DNA of 64,000 nt from the NCBI GenBank assembly GCA_027366525.1, contig DAHXKG010000004.1, positions 169,617 through 233,616 of the forward strand. The letters are read 5' to 3'. Origin of the DNA: a candidate division FCPU426 bacterium. Its GTDB lineage: Bacteria; Oederibacteriota; Muellerivitia; Muellerivitales; DAHXKG01. The notes under the pieces are model-generated. The model ran no database searches and was not told the DNA's origin. It was given only the letters and a program-made list of their open reading frames with translations. Positions within the stretch are counted from its first letter, which is position 1. Each line of letters opens with the position of its first letter. Below, in pieces: positions 38,738 to 46,220 of this stretch. Both the position numbers and the translations under genes were made by a program.

Positions 38738-39877
38738 ATGACAGACCTTCCTCCGTTGGAGTCATTGATCGAAATTCAAGGACGCCAGTATAAGCTTTCA
38801 TCTCAATGTCATCTCGAACAATATCAAATTCAAATGAATGTTTGGCGAGACGGACAATTAATTTCTGAGCAAGTCGTCGATTATCCCGAACAACTCAATG
38901 CGGTTGCGTTGGAAAAATTTTTCCAATCCACGCATCGTCAGCGCTTAGTGGAAATGGAATCCATTTTTCGATTGAGTGCACGGGTAAATGAAAATCCTAC
39001 GGCGGATGCTTGTGTCAAAATGGGTGTTATTTTTCTTGCAAATGACTTTTATGAGGATGCCCGTTATAAATTTTTAAAATCGATTGAAATTGATCCTAAA
39101 AGTCCGGCTGCACTTAAAAACTATGGGATTGCACTAACGCTACTGAATGATTTTGATGGAGCAGTAGCTGCACTAAATCAAGCCATTGAACTCGGATCAT
39201 CTTTTGCGGATCTTTATTATCATTTAGCCAATGTTCATCTGTATCGGCAAGAATTAGATGCCGCAATTCACGGTTATCTCAAGGCACTTGAAATTAATCC
39301 CCGCTATGCGGATGCACACCTAAAGTTAGCAGTTACATGTATTTCTTATATCGTTCAAGCCGGCAATCTTCTTGATGCGGGAAAAATGCAGGAACTGCTC
39401 GAACGAGCGAAATTTGAAACTGAAACCGCAGCTTCGTTAAATCCCAAAATACGGAATCGTTCTTTTTTGATCGCTCAAGAATATTTGAAGAATAAAAAAT
39501 TCCAGAATTGTTTTCAAGAACTCATGAAAACGCGTCCTCGATATGTTCCACGAATTGGTGATGAAATTATCTTTTTCTTCATTTTAACACTGCTTTATGG
39601 CAATGAAGGCATTGATGTTCAAATGACCGAACAATATATTGAAAAACTTGAAAAAGTCATTTCAGAGTATCCCCATTATGCCGATTTGCGGCATCACTTA
39701 GCAGTTGCCTATTTGATTAAGTCAAGGTTTGATGTGCATCGATCGATTCGAGAATTAAAGAAAAGTATTGATGTAAATCCACAATTTCAAAAAGCCATTA
39801 TTCAAATTCCGGAATTAGAATCATTGCACAAACAATTATTGCTAACCATTCGTAATATGATGAATTTCAAGCTATAA
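38738..39877 (+). CDS. TPR-repeat protein
   Basis: The ATG at 38738 fits AGGAG at 38722-38726 better than the upstream GTG at 38729. It encodes 379 residues with several TPRs in the middle (DACVKMGVIFLANDFYEDA, ALKNYGIALTLLNDFDGAV, DLYYHLANVHLYRQELDAA), no signal peptide, and a C-terminal pair of TPR-like units (HYADLRHHLAVAYLIKSRF). It is probably a cytoplasmic scaffold co-expressed with the STAS/SpoIIE pair; its partner is unknown. Confidence 0.75.
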   Translation: MTDLPPLESLIEIQGRQYKLSSQCHLEQYQIQMNVWRDGQLISEQVVDYPEQLNAVALEKFFQSTHRQRLVEMESIFRLSARVNENPTADACVKMGVIFLANDFYEDARYKFLKSIEIDPKSPAALKNYGIALTLLNDFDGAVAALNQAIELGSSFADLYYHLANVHLYRQELDAAIHGYLKALEINPRYADAHLKLAVTCISYIVQAGNLLDAGKMQELLERAKFETETAASLNPKIRNRSFLIAQEYLKNKKFQNCFQELMKTRPRYVPRIGDEIIFFFILTLLYGNEGIDVQMTEQYIEKLEKVISEYPHYADLRHHLAVAYLIKSRFDVHRSIRELKKSIDVNPQFQKAIIQIPELESLHKQLLLTIRNMMNFKL

Positions 39878-39954
39878 TCATGTGATTTTCAATCCAGAAA
39901 TTAATAATGCATTCAATCAATGGAATTGTTCAACTCAAAAGGATATAAATCAAT

Positions 39955-41433
39955 ATGGAAAACGTTCGAGTTCGCTTTGCTCCCAGTCCAACCGGTTTTT
40001 TACATATTGGGGGCGCGCGAACCGCTTTATTCAATTGGCTTTTTGCAAAACACGAAGGCGGGAAATTTATTTTGCGAATTGAGGATACTGACACCGAACG
40101 TTCAACATCTGAATACCAAATGAATATTTTAGAAGATCTTCGATGGCTGGGGCTTGATTGGGATGAAGGTCCAGAAGTTGAGGGGAGGTTTAGTCCGTAT
40201 CTTCAATCGCAACGCTTCTCGATTTATCAGAGTTATATTCAACGACTATTAGATTCAGGGCAAGCCTATTATTGCTTTTGTTCGATGCAGGAGTTGGAAA
40301 AAGAACGCTTCGAATCTGAAAAAAAGAAACTCCCATATCATTATTCTAAAAAATGCCGGACTCTATCGCAGCAGGAAATTGAACACCAGATGAAAAACAA
40401 TGTTGCTTTTTCAATTCGAATCAAGGTCCCCAACGAAGGCCAATTGGTGATTCAAGATATGATCCGAGGAACCGTGTCTTTTCAGTGGAATGATTTTGAT
40501 GATTTTATTGTTGTTCGAAGTCAAGGTGGGGCTACATATAATTTAGTGGTGGTGATTGATGATGCATTGATGAAAATTTCCCATGTGATCCGCGGAGAAG
40601 ATCACCTATCCAACACCCCAAAACAAATTCTTTTATATCAAGCACTGAGTTTTGAGGTTCCCCGATTTGCCCATATTCCTTTAATTTTAGGGGCCGATAA
40701 ATCCAGATTATCAAAACGTCATGGGGCTGTTTCAATCGGAGAATTTCGGCGCCAAGGCTATTTGCCCGAGACAATGATTAACTATTTGGCACATTTGGGA
40801 TGGTCCATGGATGGAACTACAGAAGTATTTTCGCGAGAAACGCTTGTAAAGCATTTTAGTTTAACTCGAGTGATCAAAAGTGCCGCTTGCTTTGATTATG
40901 CTAAATTGCAATGGCTAAATGGAAAATACATTCGCGAGATGGACAAGGACACCTTCATTCACTTGGGTACAGCAGTTCTTTTAGAAAAAAATATTATTTC
41001 ATCCGAGTTTATTAAAAACCATGAAAACCAAGTTCGAAAAATTATGTTGATAGTTAAGGATCATGTGAAATTAATTTCTGATATTGCCCATCAAACCGAT
41101 TATTTTTTTAATCCAATTGAAAATTATAATCTGGAATTGATCGAGAAGTTTTCAAATATTGAAGTGACTAAGCGGCTAGAAGAATTTTTTGACCTTATAT
41201 TACCGATGACATCATTTGATGCCGCCGAATTGGAAAAATCAATACGGCATTTGGCTGACCAAAAAAAATTAAAACTAGCCGATTATGTTCATCCCGTTCG
41301 CTTTGCTTTAACCGGGCAATTGACTAGTCCCGGACTTTTTGAGGTTATGGAAATTTTAGGGCATGATTCATGTATCGATCGCATTACGCGGCTTAGTAAT
41401 GGTTTAAAAACTCAAATGTCTGCTAAAAAATAA
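39955..41433 (+). CDS. gltX: Glutamyl-tRNA synthetase
   Basis: It charges tRNA-Glu (and possibly tRNA-Gln in organisms lacking GlnRS). The 492-residue class I synthetase has a HIGH-type motif (APSPTGFLHIGGARTAL) near residue 9 and a KMSKS-type motif (DKSRLSKRHGA) near 245. A cysteine-containing zinc-like segment (YCFCSM) lies near 105. It is of normal length with an intact C-terminal anticodon-binding region. Confidence 0.96.
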   Translation: MENVRVRFAPSPTGFLHIGGARTALFNWLFAKHEGGKFILRIEDTDTERSTSEYQMNILEDLRWLGLDWDEGPEVEGRFSPYLQSQRFSIYQSYIQRLLDSGQAYYCFCSMQELEKERFESEKKKLPYHYSKKCRTLSQQEIEHQMKNNVAFSIRIKVPNEGQLVIQDMIRGTVSFQWNDFDDFIVVRSQGGATYNLVVVIDDALMKISHVIRGEDHLSNTPKQILLYQALSFEVPRFAHIPLILGADKSRLSKRHGAVSIGEFRRQGYLPETMINYLAHLGWSMDGTTEVFSRETLVKHFSLTRVIKSAACFDYAKLQWLNGKYIREMDKDTFIHLGTAVLLEKNIISSEFIKNHENQVRKIMLIVKDHVKLISDIAHQTDYFFNPIENYNLELIEKFSNIEVTKRLEEFFDLILPMTSFDAAELEKSIRHLADQKKLKLADYVHPVRFALTGQLTSPGLFEVMEILGHDSCIDRITRLSNGLKTQMSAKK

Positions 41434-41574
41434 AAATCATATTTTATGATGATTTGATTGCCGATTGATTAAATGAATGGATTCAAAATGAGTTGTGATT
41501 ATGTTAGAGTAAATGATTGAGATGATGATGTTAAGGTTCCTAACGTTATTTGAGTGTCTTGAAAGGAGTATCAG

Positions 41575-42132
41575 ATGACTGAGTTGATGGAATATAAATT
41601 TAGACATGGTGAAAACAAAGCTAGATTAAGGCCTATAGCTCGCAGAGATTGGGAAAAAGTTGTTGGTTGGTGGAATGATCCGGAGGTCAAGCGCTTGTTT
41701 GATGTCCATTTCGTTGATCAGACATTTGCGGATGCTGAAAAGTGGTTTTCACGGACGAACTCTCCTGACGATGAGAAACATGCGCGATCATTCATTATTG
41801 AGGTATTTCATGAGAATAACTGGATTGGTGTAGGAACAGCCGAGTTTTATAATGAACGTCCAAGCCATAAGACAGCTGAATTTGGTTTTTTAATTGGAGA
41901 GATGAAATGGTGGGGGCAAGGTATTGGAACTGAAACGGCTAAAAAAATAATTCAATATGGATTTAAAACATTGAAATATCATCGAATTGGAGCGGTTTCT
42001 GCGGCGTACAATGTTCGTTCACTGAATGCCTTACAAAAGGCTGGGTTCCAAATCGAAGGTGTTCGAAAAGGGTATGTGTGGAGAGATGGTGAATATCATG
42101 ATCAAATTATGATGTCAGTTTTAGATCTATAG
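41575..42132 (+). CDS. GNAT acetyltransferase, RimJ/RimL-like
   Basis: The 185-residue protein has the RimJ/RimL-type layout: N-terminal ARLRPIARRDWEKVVGWWNDPEV, acetyl-CoA motif (WWGQGIGTETAKKIIQYGF), and the C-terminal NVRSLNALQKAGFQIEGVRKG. A strong AAAGGAG ribosome site lies upstream. It is probably monocistronic; the substrate may be a ribosomal protein, sugar nucleotide or small amine. Confidence 0.85.
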   Translation: MTELMEYKFRHGENKARLRPIARRDWEKVVGWWNDPEVKRLFDVHFVDQTFADAEKWFSRTNSPDDEKHARSFIIEVFHENNWIGVGTAEFYNERPSHKTAEFGFLIGEMKWWGQGIGTETAKKIIQYGFKTLKYHRIGAVSAAYNVRSLNALQKAGFQIEGVRKGYVWRDGEYHDQIMMSVLDL

Positions 42133-42156
42133 TTTTAGGTAAGTTGTCTACAGAAT

Positions 42157-42230
42157 TGGGAGATCGTCTAATGGTAGGACGGCAGGTTCTGGCCCTGTTA
42201 ATCTAGGTTCGAATCCTAGTCTCCCAGCCA
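42157..42230 (+). tRNA. tRNA-Gln (CUG anticodon)
   Basis: The cloverleaf folds: acceptor TGGGAGA (42157-42163) pairs with TCTCCCA (42220-42226), anticodon loop TTCTGGC gives anticodon CTG, the T-arm CTAGG-TTCGAAT-CCTAG is perfect, and CCA is encoded (42228-42230). It reads CAG codons. Its 3' end overlaps the last codons of the convergent serine recombinase, marking this tRNA as the probable integration site of the island. Confidence 0.96.
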
Positions 42231-43745
42231 TTTTTCAGATAGGCCATATTTTCCCGTCAAAATGGCTTCATCATTGGATTTTTTTGAGTTCGAAACGGCG
42301 ATCAAGTCAAACGGCTTTTTAAATTCCATCGAAAGATGGTTTTCTTTCCAAGACCCCTTTTCAAAAATGGTTCGGATTAACCGCCTTTTTTCGAAGGGAG
42401 ATTGAGTCAAGAAGGTCTGATAGGCCTTGGAGGCCATTTCCAGGAGCTTGACTCCTTCATCCTGATAGGTGTGGTTGGCCTGTTGGTGGACTTGGATGGA
42501 GTGAGCGATTTTTTCCATTTCCGCTTTCCAAGCCATTGATTTCTGGTCAAAAAATTCCTGAGCAATCCTTCCATCCAATTTGTCCTCATACATCGCCTCT
42601 ATCCGACCCTGGATTTTATGGTAATCCACATGTAAACGGGTGATCGCCTCAGTATGAAACTTCTGTTCATCCGCATGACTGGATTTCAAGGCCTGAATAA
42701 TCAAGGCCAGAAGGGTTTCATCGATTTCCAGAGACTTCAGGTAGTTCGAGAACTCACGTTCCAGTTTTTCTTCTCGAGTATAGGGTTCCGGACATTTTCC
42801 TTTATACCCGGTGCAGTGATAATAAACGTATTTTCTCTTTTTCAGTTCTCCCACCAGGGCACATCCACAATGCCCGCAAGTGATCAAACCGGAATAAGAA
42901 AAGATCGGGTTTGCACTTTTGGACTTTTTTTGATTTCGTTGGTTGAGAATTCCCTGAACCTGCTCCCAGAGTTTCTTGGAAACAATGGGAGTATGGATGC
43001 CTGGGTAAGTGAGCCCTTTCCAATCCAATTCCCCGCAATAGGTTCGCGTTCTCAACATCCGGTGAATGCTGGAAACGGGCAAGGGTAAACGGCTTCTTCG
43101 AAATACCAAGCCGGAATCCTTGAATTTCTGAGTGATGGCTTTCAGAGAATAGTTGCCGGTAGCATAATCTTCAAATAAGCGGGCAATGATGGGAGCGTAT
43201 CGAGGATCGATCTCAATCACCTTTTTTCCGTTGGGACCTAGGACGTTCGTATAGCCCAGCGGAGCCATGGAGGGCCAAATCCCTTCCCGGGCTTTTTCCA
43301 GCATTCCTTTTTTGGCTTCTTCCGAGAGGTTATCAATATAGTGTTTGGCCATGACCACCTTGATTCCATGAATCAATTTTTCATTGGAATGGGAGTGAGG
43401 AGAAATCAGGGTGTTTTCTTTGACGAGGTGAATGTCCAGGCCTAAATCATCCAAGGTGACCCAGTCCTTCAAATTACGGTATAACCGGTCTGTTTTTTCA
43501 GCCAGAAGGGTTTGGCAGGACGTGTTTTTCTTGAAAAAGGCAATCATAGCCTCAAATCCTTTTCGGCCGGTGACCTTGGCGGTTTCTACATCTTCAAATT
43601 CCCGGATGATTTCCAAGTTCTGATGGAAAGCAAACTCCCTCAAGAGCTTATATTGGGCCTGAATCGAAAAGCCTTCTTTTTCCTGTTCCTTGGAAGAAAC
43701 CCGGACATACAGGGCAACGAGCTTAGAAGTTGGAGAAAAGTTCAT
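42216..43745 (-). CDS. Large serine recombinase (integrase of the island)
   Basis: 509 residues: resolvase catalytic domain with nucleophile Ser in YVRVSSKEQ, the Recombinase domain (APLGYTNVLGPNGKKVIEI), a zinc ribbon (CGHCGCAL, later YYHCTGYKGKCPEP) and a coiled-coil C-terminus. Its stop (42216-42218) lies inside tRNA-Gln, so its last codons come from the tRNA 3' end. This suggests the element inserted there. It begins inside the preceding small ribbon-helix-helix-like gene, so the two are coupled. Confidence 0.93.
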   Translation of the reverse strand: MNFSPTSKLVALYVRVSSKEQEKEGFSIQAQYKLLREFAFHQNLEIIREFEDVETAKVTGRKGFEAMIAFFKKNTSCQTLLAEKTDRLYRNLKDWVTLDDLGLDIHLVKENTLISPHSHSNEKLIHGIKVVMAKHYIDNLSEEAKKGMLEKAREGIWPSMAPLGYTNVLGPNGKKVIEIDPRYAPIIARLFEDYATGNYSLKAITQKFKDSGLVFRRSRLPLPVSSIHRMLRTRTYCGELDWKGLTYPGIHTPIVSKKLWEQVQGILNQRNQKKSKSANPIFSYSGLITCGHCGCALVGELKKRKYVYYHCTGYKGKCPEPYTREEKLEREFSNYLKSLEIDETLLALIIQALKSSHADEQKFHTEAITRLHVDYHKIQGRIEAMYEDKLDGRIAQEFFDQKSMAWKAEMEKIAHSIQVHQQANHTYQDEGVKLLEMASKAYQTFLTQSPFEKRRLIRTIFEKGSWKENHLSMEFKKPFDLIAVSNSKKSNDEAILTGKYGLSEKWLGD

Positions 43746-43935
43746 GAATCAATCCTTCCTGTTTTTTAGGTTTTCGTTTTTTCTTTCGTAAAGCATTACG
43801 GAGGGTGGAAACCACCCAGCGCTGCATGGTTGTCTTCAAGTAAGCGGTTCTTATTTTAACACGCTGATGCAGTTTTTCGGAAAGCCGGATGTGAATGAGT
43901 TGACCTCTTCTTTTTTTAAATTTTACGAATTTCAT
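43723..43935 (-). CDS. Small ribbon-helix-helix-like protein
   Basis: 70 residues, very basic, overlapping the recombinase start by 23 bases. RGQLIHIRLSEKLHQRVKIR followed by a helix resembles a CopG/Arc-type ribbon-helix-helix, and the C-terminus is Lys/Arg-rich. Beside a serine integrase it could be a directionality factor or autoregulator. No firm family match by eye. Confidence 0.55.
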   Translation of the reverse strand: MKFVKFKKRRGQLIHIRLSEKLHQRVKIRTAYLKTTMQRWVVSTLRNALRKKKRKPKKQEGLIHELFSNF

Positions 43936-44007
43936 ATTTTATTTTCCTTTCCACCCCAATTGCGTTTAAGGGGATATAAATGTAGCTATTTCACGGATTA
44001 ATCTTTT

Positions 44008-44187
44008 TATTCATGGGACTTTTTCTCGATTTTGGATTGTTCCCAGTCTTGAAGCACTTGGAAGTAGTGAACGAGGTTTTGAAGCATGATTTGCCCGTCT
44101 TGTCGAGTTAAAGTCTGAGAAGTTTTCGATTGGAAGACTTCCAAGACCTGGGTGATCAATTCTTCTTTTGTAAAAATCTTTTCCATG
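44008..44187 (-). CDS. 59-residue recombinase-associated small protein
   Basis: It starts at ATG 44187 and encodes MEKIFTKEELITQVLEVF, ending in VHYFQVLQDWEQSKIEKKSHE. A helical peptide with a terminal hydrophobic-aromatic pattern (YFQVLQDWE) reminds me of small genes commonly found next to large serine recombinases, though that is memory rather than a search. It lies between the winged-helix-like gene and the RHH gene, same strand. Confidence 0.5.
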
Positions 44188-44280
44188 ACCGTTCCAAAAT
44201 CAAAATTATTTTGGAACTAAGATAAAACAAGGCCGGGGGTCAGACGTGGGAACGAAAGGTGAAAGGACGGGGAAAATGAA

Positions 44281-44607
44281 TTAAGCGAGATTCAGCTTGA
44301 ACGTGCCCTTTTTTTGACCTCGGAGGATGAATGTTCCCCATGCGGGAGAGTTTTTAAAAACATCCCTCAGGCGTTTGGAATGAATTTCCAGGTTTTCTAA
44401 AAGTGTGTCCTGATGGATTTCAGGAATATGCTGCTGATAGTAGGAGTAAAGTCGTTCGACCACCCGGGATTGAGTTAAAGTGAGATAATAATCCATTCCC
44501 TGAAATCGAATGGTTCGAAAATCATCCGAATGGATAAATTCAGGAATTGAAAGATTAGACAGAGTTTTCAAGGAATTCATCAAGGGGGAATCATTATTTT
44601 TTCCCAT
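44281..44607 (-). CDS. Hypothetical protein, possible winged-helix regulator
   Basis: 108 residues. A segment (YYLTLTQSRVVERLYSYY) followed by a recognition-helix-like stretch and a beta wing (AWGTFILRGQKKGTFKLNL) suggests a winged helix. It overlaps the end of the membrane-anchored gene upstream by 28 bases. Similar small DNA-binding genes often sit in integrative elements. Function unproven. Confidence 0.55.
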   Translation of the reverse strand: MGKNNDSPLMNSLKTLSNLSIPEFIHSDDFRTIRFQGMDYYLTLTQSRVVERLYSYYQQHIPEIHQDTLLENLEIHSKRLRDVFKNSPAWGTFILRGQKKGTFKLNLA

Positions 44608-44939
44608 GACTTTTGAAGACTGAAGGCTCGTTGGGTGGGGGTGGCAGTTTCTAAAGTTAAAGCCAGATGGCTAGACGGTTGAAAGCAAACTTTTATATTC
44701 AAAGGAATATTTATGGAAATCGATTTTTCAATCAAAGTCGGATGAGAGATGGTGGAAACATTCGTGGATTCTTGGATAATATCAATCACGTTGTTTTTTG
44801 GTGTGGTTTTATCATTCGGAGTTGGTGAATCCATGTCGGTAGATGTATTAGTAGTGGGCTGAGAATGAGAGGATTGGAGTAACTGGATAACGAGAATTAT
44901 TGTGATCCCTAAAAAAATGGCCTTAATAAAATCAGACAT
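44580..44939 (-). CDS. Hypothetical membrane-anchored protein
   Basis: 119 residues. One N-terminal membrane helix (IFLGITIILVIQLLQ) precedes a Ser/Thr/Asn-rich spacer and a small beta-rich C-terminal part. An ideal ribosome site (AAAGGAGGT) precedes the start, so it is probably well translated. It is the first gene of the minus-strand run ending at the serine recombinase. Family not recognised. Confidence 0.55.
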   Translation of the reverse strand: MSDFIKAIFLGITIILVIQLLQSSHSQPTTNTSTDMDSPTPNDKTTPKNNVIDIIQESTNVSTISHPTLIEKSISINIPLNIKVCFQPSSHLALTLETATPTQRAFSLQKSWEKIMIPP

Positions 44940-45187
44940 CGTGTTTACCTCCTTTCAGCAATATTGAAACAAATGTATCTCGAATTCTATGGTTTGCAAG
45001 ATCAAAATGAATCCATACTGTATTTTCTCGCTTGGAAGCATGGATGGTTTTGGATGCGTTGGAGCATTTTAAATCTATTTTTAAATTGGACTTTGTTAAA
45101 AGGATAAAATATAAATTTATTTCTATTTAATTTCGGAATTTTTTTTATAAAAGTGAAATTCTATTTTTAAAATGAGTTTTTCAGTAA

Positions 45188-45195
45188 AAAAGTAT
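45188..45195. repeat. Left 8-bp target-site duplication
   Basis: AAAAGTAT directly precedes the left inverted repeat of the IS1595-family transposon; the same eight bases follow the right end at 49142-49149. Eight-base duplications are typical of IS1595 elements. Confidence 0.9.
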
Positions 45196-45220
45196 CGGAA
45201 TTATCCCTTTTACAAAGCAG
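45196..45220 (+). repeat. Left terminal inverted repeat (IRL)
   Basis: Begins CGGAATTATCCC and ends ACAAAGCAG; it matches the reverse complement of 49117-49141 at 20 of 25 positions. Confidence 0.92.
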
Positions 45221-45269
45221 TTGGTATAGGCTAAAATCACTTTAGACGTTAATTCAGAAGGGATTTTCA

Positions 45270-46220
45270 ATGAGATACCGGCCGCCGAAGTTTGCTAGCC
45301 TTAAAGACATGGCCTACATAGACGTATGCTGCCTAACCGAAGACGAAGCCCGCGCTATTCTTGAGGACATCCGCTGGCCGAAGGGTCCCGAATGCCCGCA
45401 TTGCGGCTCTAAGGACCTCACCAGGATGGGAACCGAGAAGGCTAGGGACGGACTGATTCAATGCAACGCCTGCCGGGGCCAGTTCACTGTCATGGTGGGG
45501 ACCATCATGCAGGGGAGTCATATCACCTTAAGGCAATGGCTCCAAGCCTTCCATGCCATGTCCGCCAGCAAGAAGGGCATCTCCGCCCTGCAACTGAAGC
45601 GTAACTTAGGCCTGAAGTCCTACAAGTCGGCTTGGCACATGGCCCACCGCATCCGCTACGCGATGGACAACGAACCGGCCAAGGGCCTGTTGTCTGGCGT
45701 CGTGGCGGCCGACGAGACCTATGTAGGCGGCAAGCCTCCAAAGGACGGCAAGCGCCACAAGCGGGGCCGTGGAACCAGTAAGACCCCGGTGATGGCCCTG
45801 ATCCAGAAAAACGGACAGGCCAGGGCCAAGGCGGTCTCTTCAGTGTCAGCCAGGAGCCGGAAACAAGCTCTGGACAAGAACGTGACGAAGGAGGCCACGA
45901 TTATGACAGACGAGTTGCCTTCCTACGGTCCAGCCACACATGGCTATAAATCCCATCGTTCCATGAACCACAGCGAGAAGGAGTACGCCAGAGGAAAAGC
46001 CCATGCCAACGGAGCCGAGTCATTCTTCGTCCTGCTCAAGCGGGGCATCCACGGCATCTTTCACCACGTCAGCAAGCGGCACCTGCACCGCTACGCCGAC
46101 GAGTTCTCCTTCCGCTGGAGCCACCGTAAGGAATCCGACGGCGAAAGGACAGTGGAAACCATCAAGGGCATAGCTGGGAAAAGGCTGGCCTACGCGCAGA
46201 CTGTCAAGGGTGCGGCATGA
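45270..46220 (+). CDS. IS1595-family (ISXO2-like) transposase
   Basis: 316 residues. An N-terminal zinc ribbon (CPHCGS then CNAC) and a DDE-type domain with VAADETYVGGKPP as the first catalytic segment, TDELPSYG as the second, and AESFFVLLKRGIHGIFHHV as the third (N/E-containing) segment. It looks intact and could mobilise the element. Its final ATGA overlaps the restriction-modification gene. Codon use is GC-rich compared with flanking host genes, a sign of recent transfer. Confidence 0.93.
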   Translation: MRYRPPKFASLKDMAYIDVCCLTEDEARAILEDIRWPKGPECPHCGSKDLTRMGTEKARDGLIQCNACRGQFTVMVGTIMQGSHITLRQWLQAFHAMSASKKGISALQLKRNLGLKSYKSAWHMAHRIRYAMDNEPAKGLLSGVVAADETYVGGKPPKDGKRHKRGRGTSKTPVMALIQKNGQARAKAVSSVSARSRKQALDKNVTKEATIMTDELPSYGPATHGYKSHRSMNHSEKEYARGKAHANGAESFFVLLKRGIHGIFHHVSKRHLHRYADEFSFRWSHRKESDGERTVETIKGIAGKRLAYAQTVKGAA

